A stretch of 64,000 nt of DNA. Source: G963668435 sp963668435 (GTDB lineage Bacteria > Latescibacterota > Latescibacteria > Latescibacterales > Latescibacteraceae). The DNA lies in NCBI GenBank assembly GCA_963668435.2, contig CAXXSC010000008.1, positions 744,001 to 808,000 on the forward strand, given 5' to 3'. A model generated the notes under the pieces. It did no database searches. It was not told the DNA's origin and saw only the letters and a program-made list of their open reading frames with translations. How positions within the stretch are numbered: the stretch's first letter is position 1; each line of letters begins with the position of its first letter. Made by a program: the position numbers and the translations under genes. Shown one piece after another: positions 39,009 through 48,790 of this stretch.

Positions 39009-42000
39009 ATGAAATGCCTCAAAATCCTGTTTGTCGGCATGGCTCTCAGCATTTTCGCCCTGACCACCGCCGCCGATGAGCCGCAGTTCGATTATTCGAG
39101 GGAGAAAGTGCTGCACGTGGTCGGCACCGCCCACCTCGACACACAGTGGCGCTGGACCATCCAGAATACGATCAACGAGTATATCAAAAATACGCTCGAC
39201 GATAATTTTGCCCTTTTCGAAAAATATCCGCACTACAAGTTCAGCTTCGAGGGTGCGTTCCGCTATATGCTCATGAAAGAGTATTATCCCGCGGATTACG
39301 AGCGTCTGAAAAAGTATATCGAAGAAGGCCGCTGGCATCTCACGGGAAGCTCCATAGACGCCGGTGATGTCAACCTTCCCTCCGCAGAGGGCCTGATCAG
39401 GAACATCCTCTACGGTCAGCAGTATTTCATGAAAGAGTTCGGCAAAGTCAGTCGCGACATTTTCCTGCCTGACTGTTTCGGTTTCGGCTACCAGCTGCCC
39501 ACCATCGAAGTGCACTGCGGCCTTACCGGCTTCTCCACCCAGAAACTCACCTGGGGCTCCGCCTACGGCACCCCGTTCGATATCGGCGCCTGGCAGGGTG
39601 TGGACGGCTCCAAGATCGTTGCCGAGATCAATCCCGATCCCTATGTCGACAGGGTCACCGGCGACCTGAGCAAGAGCGAACGCTGGATCAAGACCATCGA
39701 GAAACAGGGTGAGGAATCCGGCCTCTTTGTCGGTTACAAGTATTTCGGCACCGGCGATGTCGGCGGCGCGCCCACCGACGATTCAGTCGCATGGGTCGAG
39801 AAGAGCATGACCAGCGACGGCCCCCTGAAAGTTATCAGCGTTCCCGCAGACCAGTTGGCAAACGAGCTTTATCCCGACAAGCTTTTCACACTGCCGCAGT
39901 ATGACGGCGAACTTCTCATGACCACCCACGGTACCGGCTGCTACACCTCGCAGAACGCGATGAAACGCTGGAACCGCAAGAACGAACTTCTCGCCGACTC
40001 CGCTGAAAAAGCCTCTGTTCTGGCGACCTGGCTCGGCGGCATCAGCTATCCCCAGGAAAAGCTCAACACCGCATGGATCCGTTTCATCTGGCATCAGTTC
40101 CACGACGATCTCACCGGAACAAGCATTCCCGAGGCCTATGAGTTCTCCTGGAACGACGAGCTTCTCTCGCTCAACCAGTTCTCCTCAATCCTCGACAATT
40201 CAGCCGGCGCTGTTTCCCGCGCGCTCGACACGATGGCAGAGGGCGAACCTGTTGTCGTCTACAACCCACTGGCATTCAACCGCAACGATGTGGTCGAGGC
40301 GAAAGTTAATTTCGAGGGCGGCGCACCGAAATATGTCCGCGTCTTCGCTCCCGACGGCAGCGAGGTTCCCGCGCAGATCAACGATGTCAAGAACGGCGAG
40401 GTCACCATTGCGTTCATGGCCGACATGCCCCCGGTCGGATTCGCGGTCTATGATGTCAGGCCCTCCGAGTCCGCAGGCACGAGCAGTGAACTGAGCGTCT
40501 CCCGCAACAAACTCGAGAACGAAACCTACCGTGTCACGATCGACGACAACGGCGACGTTTCCAGCATTTTCGACAAGAAAAACGGCAAAGAGATGCTTCA
40601 AAGCCCGATCAGGCTGGCGCTTTTCGATAACTACTCGCCTGTCTGGCCCGCATGGGAAGTCACCTACGATGTGGTCCAGTCCGACCCGGTCGATTACGTC
40701 ACCGGCGTGACAGAGGTCAAGGTGCTCGAGGACGGCCCCGCCCGCGTGGCACTCGCGATCACCCGCAAGCATGGCAAATCGACATACATGCAGACACTGA
40801 GCCTCACGCCCGGCGCTGAAATGGTCAGGTTCGACAACACGATCGACTGGCGCGAGAAAGAACGTCTGCTCAAAGCGGTCTTTGAATTGACCAATTCCGA
40901 TACCGAGGCTACCTACGATCTCGGCGTTGGCGTCATCCGCCGCGGCAACAACACCGAACAGCTTTACGAGGTCCCCGCTCAGCAGTGGGCCAACATCACG
41001 AACAGTGATTTCACCTACAGTGTCACGGTCATGAACGACTGCCTCTACGGCTGGGACAAGCCCGCCGACAACACCCTGCGCCTCACCATGCTGCATACGC
41101 CCAAACCGCGCAGCTATCCGGACCAGGCCATGCAGGACATCGGCCGTCACAAGATGGCGTTCGGCATCACCGGTCACGACCATTGCTGGCGCTACCACAG
41201 GGATTATAAAAAGGCCGCGCGTTTCAACCAGCCGCTTATCGCGTTCAACACCGGCAAGCACCCGGGCATGAACGGCAAAACGATCAGCTTCATGAACGTC
41301 AGCAGCGACCTTCTCAAGGTCAGCGCGCTCAAGAAAGCCGAGAACAGCGACGAGATCGTCGTCCGCGTCTTCGAGGCTGTCGGCAAGCAGCTCGACGGCG
41401 CCGAGATCGGATTCCCGTTGCCTGTTATCTCCGCACGTGAGCTCAACGGTGCTGAGGAGCCCATGGGCGAGGCCACGGTGAAAAACGGCAAGCTGGTGTT
41501 CAGCCTCAAACCCTATCAGCCGAAAGCTTTCGCGGTCACGCTCGCACAGCCCGACCAGATACTCTCGAAACCGCAGTTCGGCAACTTCGAACTTCCTTAT
41601 AATGTCGATGTCATCAGCGGCGACGGCAACTGGGCAGACGGCGACATGGACGGCAGCGGTAAAAGCTATTCCGCAGACCTCGTTCCCGATTTCGTGACCG
41701 CCGAGGACATCCAGTTCAAGATGGGCCCGACCGAAAACGGCGCAATGAACGCAGTCGCTTGTAAAGGCCAGACAATCACCATACCGGCCGGACCGCAGCG
41801 CGGCGGCTACACCAAGATCTACATCCTCGCGGCGGCAAACGGCGGCGACACAACCGGCACATTCAAGGTCGGCGACCAGGAAACCGATATCACGGTCCAG
41901 GATTTCACCGGCTTTATCGGCCAGTGGGACAACAGGCTTGTCGGCGGCACCCAGGTAAAGAATGTCTTCCAGGTCACTCCCGGCTATGTCAAGACCGACG

Positions 42001-42914
42001 ATGTCGCGTGGGTCGGCACACACCGCCACGACGCCAAGCTCGGCAACGAGGCATACCGTTTCACCTACCTGTTCAAGTACACGCTCGATGTTCCGCGCAG
42101 GGCGAGGACAATCACCCTGCCGGATAACGAGAACATCAAGGTGTTCGCTATCTCGGCCTCTCTGAACCTCAACGACTGTATCGATGCCTCTCTCCCGCTC
42201 TACGACAGGCTCGAATCCACCTCTGTTAGGCTCGACCCGGTCACCAACGGCCGTTTTGTCGACACCATCGAGGTCGGCCTTGTGGCACAGCCCGCAAACG
42301 CTGTCATTCACTACACGCTCGACGGCAGCGAACCGACCGAAAGCTCGCCTGTTTTCCGCAACAGTTTCACCATCTCGGAAGACACCGAGCTCAAGGCGAT
42401 TGCATTCAGCGACGATATCGAGGATTCCCGTCTCATGGTCGCCGATTTCGAGAAGCTCGTTCCGCAGAAAGCCTCGAAGGTCAGCGGGCTCAAAAACGGT
42501 GTCTCCTATCGCATCTGCAACGGCCGCTGGGATTCACTCCCGCCGTTCAAGAAGATCAAGACGACGAAACGCGGCACAATGTCGACACTGGAACTCCCCG
42601 AAGGCCATCGTGACGATGATTTCGCAGTCGAGCATTCGGGCTATATCATGATCCCCGAGGACGGCGTCTATACATTCTACACGTCTTCCGACGACGGCAG
42701 CGCGCTCTGGATCAACGACGAGATGGTTGTCGATAACAACGGCCTTCACGGCGCCACCGAGGAGAACGGCATGGTCGCGCTTCTCAAAGGCCCGCACAAG
42801 ATCAGGGTCGGCTACTTCGAGCGCAGCGGCAACGCGGAAGTACTGAACGTTTACTGGATGGGCAACGGTTTCCAGAAACGCCCCATCGAAGCCGATGTAC
42901 TGAAACACAAATAG
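39009..42914 (+). CDS. Exported GH38 alpha-mannosidase-like enzyme with PA14 domain
   Basis: 1301 residues from ATG at 39009 (GGAGG 11 bases upstream). The signal peptide cuts near TTA-AD. The GH38 N-domain has HVVGTAHLDTQWRWT (about 35-49; zinc-binding His and Asp) and FLPDCFGFGYQLP (about 152-164; catalytic nucleophile Asp region). The GH38 C-terminal beta domains run to about 840. A galactose-binding-like domain (about 850-1070), a chitobiase/Fn3-associated repeat (IHYTLDGSEPT, about 1098) and a PA14 domain (about 1165-1290: GYIMIPEDGVYTFYTSSDDG, LWINDEMVVDNNG) follow. This should act on alpha-mannosides or related sugars outside the cytoplasm, with C-terminal modules for binding. Such length and architecture are unusual for GH38. 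Confidence 0.85.
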   Translation: MKCLKILFVGMALSIFALTTAADEPQFDYSREKVLHVVGTAHLDTQWRWTIQNTINEYIKNTLDDNFALFEKYPHYKFSFEGAFRYMLMKEYYPADYERLKKYIEEGRWHLTGSSIDAGDVNLPSAEGLIRNILYGQQYFMKEFGKVSRDIFLPDCFGFGYQLPTIEVHCGLTGFSTQKLTWGSAYGTPFDIGAWQGVDGSKIVAEINPDPYVDRVTGDLSKSERWIKTIEKQGEESGLFVGYKYFGTGDVGGAPTDDSVAWVEKSMTSDGPLKVISVPADQLANELYPDKLFTLPQYDGELLMTTHGTGCYTSQNAMKRWNRKNELLADSAEKASVLATWLGGISYPQEKLNTAWIRFIWHQFHDDLTGTSIPEAYEFSWNDELLSLNQFSSILDNSAGAVSRALDTMAEGEPVVVYNPLAFNRNDVVEAKVNFEGGAPKYVRVFAPDGSEVPAQINDVKNGEVTIAFMADMPPVGFAVYDVRPSESAGTSSELSVSRNKLENETYRVTIDDNGDVSSIFDKKNGKEMLQSPIRLALFDNYSPVWPAWEVTYDVVQSDPVDYVTGVTEVKVLEDGPARVALAITRKHGKSTYMQTLSLTPGAEMVRFDNTIDWREKERLLKAVFELTNSDTEATYDLGVGVIRRGNNTEQLYEVPAQQWANITNSDFTYSVTVMNDCLYGWDKPADNTLRLTMLHTPKPRSYPDQAMQDIGRHKMAFGITGHDHCWRYHRDYKKAARFNQPLIAFNTGKHPGMNGKTISFMNVSSDLLKVSALKKAENSDEIVVRVFEAVGKQLDGAEIGFPLPVISARELNGAEEPMGEATVKNGKLVFSLKPYQPKAFAVTLAQPDQILSKPQFGNFELPYNVDVISGDGNWADGDMDGSGKSYSADLVPDFVTAEDIQFKMGPTENGAMNAVACKGQTITIPAGPQRGGYTKIYILAAANGGDTTGTFKVGDQETDITVQDFTGFIGQWDNRLVGGTQVKNVFQVTPGYVKTDDVAWVGTHRHDAKLGNEAYRFTYLFKYTLDVPRRARTITLPDNENIKVFAISASLNLNDCIDASLPLYDRLESTSVRLDPVTNGRFVDTIEVGLVAQPANAVIHYTLDGSEPTESSPVFRNSFTISEDTELKAIAFSDDIEDSRLMVADFEKLVPQKASKVSGLKNGVSYRICNGRWDSLPPFKKIKTTKRGTMSTLELPEGHRDDDFAVEHSGYIMIPEDGVYTFYTSSDDGSALWINDEMVVDNNGLHGATEENGMVALLKGPHKIRVGYFERSGNAEVLNVYWMGNGFQKRPIEADVLKHK

Positions 42915-42929
42915 CATAGAAGTTATAAA

Positions 42930-42961
42930 CGGGGAAAACCGTCACACAGCGGTTTTCCCCG
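42930..42961 (+). terminator. Hairpin after the GH38 gene
   Basis: A perfect 12-bp stem CGGGGAAAACCG/CGGTTTTCCCCG with an 8-nt loop lies 15 bp after the stop. The T-run that follows is weak. Confidence 0.6.
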
Positions 42962-43129
42962 CTTTGCTTCAGACGGAACAGAAAAGCCCCTGTCTGTGCA
43001 ACACATACCGGACCACTTTATTTATTCGAGCATCTGGACATAGAACTGTGCCGAGCATAAATTCCGGTTAATGCAGAACGCACAGAGTATCATATTTCAG
43101 TCCATGGACATTTGATCCAGGAGAACCCC

Positions 43130-45100
43130 ATGCATTACCTGAACTCGATCGATTACACAATCATTGTCATCTATTTCATGATGCTCGTGGCCCTCGGCCT
43201 CTATCTCAGAAAACGGGCCTCACAGAGTCTCGAGGATTATTTCCTCGGCGGACGGCAGCTACCCTGGTGGGCGCTCGGCATCTCGGGCATGGCCTCATGG
43301 CTCGACATCACCGGAACAATGATCATTGTATCGTTCCTTTTCATGCTTGGACCGCGCGGTCTCTTTATCGAGTTCAGGGGCGGCGCAGTGCTTCCGCTGG
43401 CATTCATGCTGGTCTTTTCCGGCAAATGGCACCGTCGTTCCGGCTGTATGACCGGCGCCGAGTGGATGATTTTCCGTTTCGGCAAGGGATTCGGCGGCCA
43501 GTTCGCCCGTATCGCCCAGTCGGTCGCCGTCATCATGATGACCATCGGTATGCTCGCCTACCTTGTCAAGGGTGTCGGGCTTTTCCTTTCAATGTTCCTG
43601 CCGTTCTCACCCCTTACATGCTCGATCATCCTCATTGGTGTGGCATCGCTCTACACAATGGCCTCAGGTTTCTACGGCGTGGTGTTCACCGACATGTTCC
43701 AGTCCGGCATCATCATCACCGCTGTAATCTCGATATCGGTCATGGCAATGTCCAAAATCTCCGACTCGCAGGCGGTCGCCTCCATAGCGCAGGCGGTCAC
43801 CGGAAGCACCGACTGGGTTAACTCCGGACTCCAGTGGAAAACCACGATGCCCAAGGGCTACGAGGCCTACAGCCACCTTACCATGTTCGCCATGTTCTAC
43901 CTTTTCCGCCAGATCATCGGCGGTGTCAACGCTGGTGACGATCCCAAGTATTACGGCGCGAAAAGTGACCGTGAATGCGGCCTTCTTTCCTTCATGTGGA
44001 CATGGCTGATGATGCTCCGCTGGCCGATGATGATGGGTTTCGCCGTGCTGGGGCTTTTCCTCGTCCGCGACCTTTTCCCTGACCAGATGGCTATCGCCCA
44101 GGCGGCTGAGATGATCAAAATGCAGGTCGGCGATGTCGGCGCCAACCGCTGGGCAGACATTCTCGCCTCCATCATGAACAATCCCGGCCAGTATCCCGAG
44201 CTCGCCGAGAGCCTGAAGAACCTCCTCGGCGGTGACTGGGCCACCAAGCTCCACCTTGTCAGTTACCAGGGTACTGTCAATCCCGAACGCATCCTTCCGG
44301 CAGTCATCCTTTTCAATATCCCGATGGGATTCCGCGGCATGGTACTCATCGCCCTGATCGCGGCCTCGATGTCCACATTCGACTCGACCGTGAACCGCAC
44401 CGCCGGATTTTTCGTCAAGGACATCTACCAGCGCTATATGCGCCCGGCCGCCTCCAATAAAGAACTTATATACGCCAGCTACACATTCATCGTCGTGATT
44501 GTCGCCACCGGGTTCGCCTTGGGCTATTTCACGAAAAGCATCAATGATATCTGGGGCTGGATCAACATGAGCCTCGGCGCCGCAATGCTGCTTCCCGGCC
44601 TCCTTCGTTTCCTCTGGTGGCGCTTCAACGGCGGTGGTTTCGCGGCAGGCATGGGATTCGGCCTCGCATTCGCGTTTCTCCAGCGTATCGTGGCCCCCGA
44701 CCTTGACGAGCGTTCGCAGTTCATCCTTTCGAGCTCGATCTCCCTTGCCGGCTGTATCATCGGCACCTACCTGACACAGCCGACTGACAAGGACGTGCTT
44801 GAGAATTTCTACCGCAAGACACGGCCGTTCGGCCTCTGGGGCCCGCTCAAGGGTGCGCTTTCACCGGCAATGCTGGCGGCAACGAAACGCGAGCACCGTT
44901 TCGACCTCCTCGCGCTGCCCGTGGCAATGCTTTTCCAGATCACCCTGTTCATGATGCCAATGCTGGTAGTTATCAAGAGCTGGGGCTCGTTCAGCAAGAC
45001 TGCTGCTATCTGGAGCATCTGCCTCGTGCTGATGTATTTCCTCTGGTACCGTAACCTTCCCGGCGAGACCGGCGAGGCCGATGTACCATTTAAAGAATAG
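43130..45100 (+). CDS. Sodium:solute symporter (SSS family)
   Basis: 656 residues from ATG at 43130 with AGGAG six bases upstream. About 14 membrane segments are visible. SSS features include YFLGGRQLPWWALGISGMASW in TM1, GFYGVVFTDMFQSGIIITAV in the middle and a long helix near SMSTFDSTVNRTAGFFVKDIY. It should import a sugar or organic acid with Na+. It sits between GH38 and a DUF362 gene, so it may take up products of those exported enzymes. The second symporter in the window (57077-58669) is shorter and diverged. Confidence 0.9.
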   Translation: MHYLNSIDYTIIVIYFMMLVALGLYLRKRASQSLEDYFLGGRQLPWWALGISGMASWLDITGTMIIVSFLFMLGPRGLFIEFRGGAVLPLAFMLVFSGKWHRRSGCMTGAEWMIFRFGKGFGGQFARIAQSVAVIMMTIGMLAYLVKGVGLFLSMFLPFSPLTCSIILIGVASLYTMASGFYGVVFTDMFQSGIIITAVISISVMAMSKISDSQAVASIAQAVTGSTDWVNSGLQWKTTMPKGYEAYSHLTMFAMFYLFRQIIGGVNAGDDPKYYGAKSDRECGLLSFMWTWLMMLRWPMMMGFAVLGLFLVRDLFPDQMAIAQAAEMIKMQVGDVGANRWADILASIMNNPGQYPELAESLKNLLGGDWATKLHLVSYQGTVNPERILPAVILFNIPMGFRGMVLIALIAASMSTFDSTVNRTAGFFVKDIYQRYMRPAASNKELIYASYTFIVVIVATGFALGYFTKSINDIWGWINMSLGAAMLLPGLLRFLWWRFNGGGFAAGMGFGLAFAFLQRIVAPDLDERSQFILSSSISLAGCIIGTYLTQPTDKDVLENFYRKTRPFGLWGPLKGALSPAMLAATKREHRFDLLALPVAMLFQITLFMMPMLVVIKSWGSFSKTAAIWSICLVLMYFLWYRNLPGETGEADVPFKE

Positions 45101-45178
45101 TCACTGACGAAACAGAGTTTCAGCTCAGACCGGAAAGGTTTGCTGAATTTCACGATTTTTAAGTCTGATGTATATAGC

Positions 45179-45206
45179 GGACGCTCGAACTAAGGTTTGA
45201 GCGTCC
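45179..45206. other. Intergenic inverted repeat
   Basis: GGACGCTCGAA and TTTGAGCGTCC pair over 11 bp (one G-T) around a 6-nt loop. It lies 79 bp after the symporter stop and 171 bp before the DUF362 start. There is no T-run, so it may be an attenuator or an operator. Confidence 0.4.
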
Positions 45207-45376
45207 GTTAGCGGTAAAATTTATTGTTATTACGGCAGTTATTGTCGGAACAAATTGTACCCTGAGGGGTATATAAAAAGCAATTCACATATAATTCCCG
45301 GCACAATTGCCATAGTCTCACTTAGTATTTTTTCGTTTTCAGTTCCATCCTACTATTCAGTTTATTTGGAGTAACC

Positions 45377-47155
45377 ATGAAACGCCGTGATTTTATCAAG
45401 ACCGGTGCGGCAGGTTCAGTCCTGTCCGCGGCGGCAGTAACGATCAATGACAAAGAAGTATCAGCCGCAGCACGTAATGTCGACCTGTCACGCCCTCTGG
45501 TGGCCCTTGCAGGTTCGAATGACCCGAATCTTTCCAGGCCCGCGGCATTAGACGACACGCTTACGACCGAACAGGTCAGGGAACTGGTCTGGCTGGCGCT
45601 CGACCGTGACGATTCACCGAAAAACCTGGTCAGCACGGTGAAAAAAAGCGACTGGGTGATTGTCAAGCCCAACATTGTCACCTGCCCTGTCACCATGTCG
45701 GATTTCCATGCGGAAGGCATCGAGCACTGGTGGCTGATGACCGATCTCAGGGTTGTCAAGGCCGTGGTAGACTACCTCGTTGAGCGTATCGGACCGCGCC
45801 GGGTCTCCATCGCCGAGGGGCCGCCCTGGTACTCATCCGGCGGCAAACTCAAACCCGAGGAATTTGTCGACGGCTGGCATTGCAAGTGGGAAGGCCACGG
45901 CAACCTGTCCTACGCGGAGGTGGTCGAGGCGGCCAACGCCCATTCCGCCGCAACGACAGTCGACATCATTGATCTCAACGAGGACGAGCCGGTCTATGTC
46001 GAGGATTTCGATCCCATGAATACCGGTATCGGCGCCCTGCAGGATGTCCGGCCCGGCGATCCCGACGGCAGCTCCGAAACGGAATGGACACAACGCAAAG
46101 GCATCTACTATCCGAAATCACTGGTGGACTGCGACTACCTCATCAGCGTTCCCGTGCTCAAGACCCATTCCAGCGCAGGTGTCACGCTTGGTGTCAAGAA
46201 CCTCGTCGGCTGCATCCATTCGCAGGTCTACGGCAAAGGCAACGGCAAATCCATGATCCACCAGGGAAGCCAGTTCGGTCTTGTCAGGGGTGTCGCCGAT
46301 CTCGGCTGCTCCCTCAGGATCGACTACTCTGTCGCCGAGGGTGTCTGGGCAACGATCCAGCAGCACCTGGGCCAGAACGGTGTCGGCATCCATCACAACG
46401 TGGTCGTCTGCGGTGGCGATGTTGTCGCGACCGAGGCAGTATCCATGATGGTGATGGGCTATCATCCGCTCGACGCTGACCTTCTGCGCCTTCTCCACAT
46501 GAAAGGCCTCGGCGAATGGCATCCTGATAAAATCGATGTCGCCGGACCGCCGGTGGTCAAGCTCAGGCGTAATTTCGAACGTGCCGCCGATACTTATTTC
46601 GCACGAGGCATCAGAAAATGGCTTGCGGCAGGCCCGTTGAAAAAACGTCCGGGCGGAATCGGCAAACTGAATCCCCAACTCAACGTCGCACTCGGCAAAG
46701 CAACATGGGAATATCTCGACGGCGATGCGATCATAGATGCCACAATCAACGTATCGAAACCGTTCCGCTACAACGAATGTCTTTATTACGATATCCCGGG
46801 CAGCACCGGGGCGAAGACAAAATCGAAATTCTATCTCGCAATCCGGGCGACAACCGAGCGGAAAGACCTCTGCGGCCAGATTCTTGCCGGTGTCAAGGGC
46901 GGCACAGCCACGATCTTTTTCAACGGCGTTGAGATCAGCTATCCCAGCGAGCCATTCGCTTACAATCCGACACCGACACCGTTCCTGAAATTCCGTGAAG
47001 GCGAAAACCTCCTGGTCCTGGAAATCGAGAAGACCGCCGGAAAAAAACAGCCGGTGAAGATCGCGGCAAACCTCTGCGACCTCGATGGCGACAGGATGAG
47101 CGATATCACGCTCTCGCCCGACAACGAAAAACTCGCCCTGCCAAAACGTTCATAA
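45377..47155 (+). CDS. DUF362 protein with twin-arginine-like leader
   Basis: 592 residues. The N-terminus MKRRDFIKTGAAGSVLSAAA has an RRDFIK twin-arginine motif, so it is probably exported folded. The DUF362 core is seen in VIVKPNIVTCPVTMSD (about 94-109), RRVSIAEGPPWYSSGG, DYLISVPVLKTHSSAGVTLGVKNLVG (about 256-281, the family signature) and HHNVVVCGGDVVATEAV. A C-terminal beta domain (about 440-590) is extra. DUF362 proteins often carry Fe-S clusters, but no ferredoxin CxxCxxC motif is present here. It has no known activity. Confidence 0.8.
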   Translation: MKRRDFIKTGAAGSVLSAAAVTINDKEVSAAARNVDLSRPLVALAGSNDPNLSRPAALDDTLTTEQVRELVWLALDRDDSPKNLVSTVKKSDWVIVKPNIVTCPVTMSDFHAEGIEHWWLMTDLRVVKAVVDYLVERIGPRRVSIAEGPPWYSSGGKLKPEEFVDGWHCKWEGHGNLSYAEVVEAANAHSAATTVDIIDLNEDEPVYVEDFDPMNTGIGALQDVRPGDPDGSSETEWTQRKGIYYPKSLVDCDYLISVPVLKTHSSAGVTLGVKNLVGCIHSQVYGKGNGKSMIHQGSQFGLVRGVADLGCSLRIDYSVAEGVWATIQQHLGQNGVGIHHNVVVCGGDVVATEAVSMMVMGYHPLDADLLRLLHMKGLGEWHPDKIDVAGPPVVKLRRNFERAADTYFARGIRKWLAAGPLKKRPGGIGKLNPQLNVALGKATWEYLDGDAIIDATINVSKPFRYNECLYYDIPGSTGAKTKSKFYLAIRATTERKDLCGQILAGVKGGTATIFFNGVEISYPSEPFAYNPTPTPFLKFREGENLLVLEIEKTAGKKQPVKIAANLCDLDGDRMSDITLSPDNEKLALPKRS

Positions 47156-47222
47156 GTACGCGACGAACTGGGAAAGGGGACCAAAATACATAGCGTCAAT
47201 GAACAGTAAAGGTATGACTACA

Positions 47223-48614
47223 ATGAAAACGATACTTAAACTTGTCCTGATTTTCATCCTGCCGGCATCGATCGCGTTGTCGATGTCGAAAAACAAGAGC
47301 AGTGAAGAAACACCGGGCGATTATTTTCCGCGTATCGGGAATTACGCCGATCTCTATCTCAGGGGCTCCTACGACATCCTGCACATGATGAAACTCCGTG
47401 AGCTCGACAAGATCGGCGAAGCGACGAAAATCGCCGCGGAACGTAAACTCGCAGGCGGCAAGATATGGTCTAAGATCGGCACGCCCCACATTATGTATGC
47501 GGGCGCCTGCGACGAGGATGTGCCGGGCAATCCGAATATCGCACCCGATTACAACATCAACCATCCAAAACACCCCCGCAATGGATTCAAGCTTGATCTC
47601 GGCAAGGGCGATTTCCTCATTGTCGGCGGAACGGGCTCGCAGAATATAAGGGAAAAAGGCTGTTATTTCCTCGGTGTCGGCTACCCTATGTCGACAAACC
47701 GTTATTCGCCTCCCTCCTACAACGATCACGCCGATATCACAATGGAATCACAGGTGGACACGATGATCTACACCTGGGGCCCCAAGGAGGACGGCATCGT
47801 CACACCGCGCCTTACGCCCCATCTCAAGATCCTGCCCACCAGCCCGATGACAGTGGTGGCATACTGGACAATCATGGCCCAGATCGCTCACAATCTCGCG
47901 GAAAACGATCTCAGTGGCGGCCACGATGCGGCGGAAAAGTATCTCGAAATCCTCATGGACCGTCTCTCGACATTCCACGAACGCCACATACAGGATGTCA
48001 ACAACGCGGGCCGGACAGTAGCTGACAAGGTGCTCTCCGGCGGCAAGCTCTATGTCTGGAGCTCGCGCTGGGAATTCTATTATGAGGCAGGCGGCACAGC
48101 AGGCTCGCTCATGGGCATCTACCCCATCCATAAGGATGGTTTCTACACCGAGACCGGCTCCTACAGCAGCCCGGTAATCGCACCTGCGCCGTTCGTGCCG
48201 GAAGAGCTCACTGAGAAAGACGTTGTCATCCTCGCCATGGCAGGTAACACACCCGAGGCCGAGCAGGACCTCGCAGAACGTATCAAAAAGCAGGGTGCCA
48301 CACTGATCGGCATCTACCCGTTCGAGCGTGAGGACGGTTTCGACACCACGCATTTCGGGCAGCTCTGCGACTACCGTCTCGACAGCCTTTCCGGCGACAA
48401 ATGGGGCGTTCTCGACATCCCCGGCTACGATACCAAGATCATCCCGACAATGGCGATGATGAACAACTATGCGTTCTGGGCCGTGATCGGCGCCTATGTC
48501 GAGAACATGGAAGACCGCGGCGAGGCACCCTACTACTGGATGAGCTGGCATGTCCCCGGCGGCAAGGCCTACACCGACTCCATCCACACGCTTTTCATGG
48601 AGCGGGGATACTAA
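47223..48614 (+). CDS. Exported SIS-like (sugar isomerase fold) protein, paralog 1
   Basis: 463 residues from ATG at 47223 (AAGG ten bases upstream); in-frame ATGs at 47199 and 47214 have no site. It has a hydrophobic leader. The pattern of two Rossmann-like halves (ATKIAAERKLAGGKIWSKIG ... GDFLIVGG ... KGCYFLGVGYPMSTNRYSPP, then TVADKVLSGGKLYVWSSR ... DVVILAMAGNTPEAE ... GATLIGIYPFEREDG) resembles SIS phosphosugar-binding domains, but the relationship is tentative. A closely similar gene follows, suggesting tandem duplication. An exported SIS-type protein would be unusual, and its function is unknown. Confidence 0.55.
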   Translation: MKTILKLVLIFILPASIALSMSKNKSSEETPGDYFPRIGNYADLYLRGSYDILHMMKLRELDKIGEATKIAAERKLAGGKIWSKIGTPHIMYAGACDEDVPGNPNIAPDYNINHPKHPRNGFKLDLGKGDFLIVGGTGSQNIREKGCYFLGVGYPMSTNRYSPPSYNDHADITMESQVDTMIYTWGPKEDGIVTPRLTPHLKILPTSPMTVVAYWTIMAQIAHNLAENDLSGGHDAAEKYLEILMDRLSTFHERHIQDVNNAGRTVADKVLSGGKLYVWSSRWEFYYEAGGTAGSLMGIYPIHKDGFYTETGSYSSPVIAPAPFVPEELTEKDVVILAMAGNTPEAEQDLAERIKKQGATLIGIYPFEREDGFDTTHFGQLCDYRLDSLSGDKWGVLDIPGYDTKIIPTMAMMNNYAFWAVIGAYVENMEDRGEAPYYWMSWHVPGGKAYTDSIHTLFMERGY

Positions 48615-48615
48615 A

Positions 48616-48702
48616 AGACAGGAGTCAGGGATCAGGGGATCTGAAACAAGGATTCATGAGTCCTGAGTCAGAATACAGTAGTCAGAAGACAAGAGCCTGA
48701 AA
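48616..48702. repeat. Inverse heptamer repeats between the SIS-like paralogs
   Basis: Units such as AGGAGTC, AGTCAGA and ATACAGT form a degenerate heptamer stretch, the only repeat of the left-hand type found in the right-hand block. Confidence 0.5.
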
Positions 48703-48790
48703 GCGGATGTTAAAAGCGGTATGGACAAGGCATAACGACATTCCGACGGCTCGTACAACAATACATTTGATACGAAAACGGGAGAATCCC

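Noticed and set aside
40200..42311. 703-codon minus-strand ORF opposite the GH38 gene
   Set aside because: Shadow of a GC-rich gene; its translation has no domain pattern and the plus frame has clear motifs. The same holds for long frames opposite GH106 (7450-8712), recD2 (32063-33649) and ileS.
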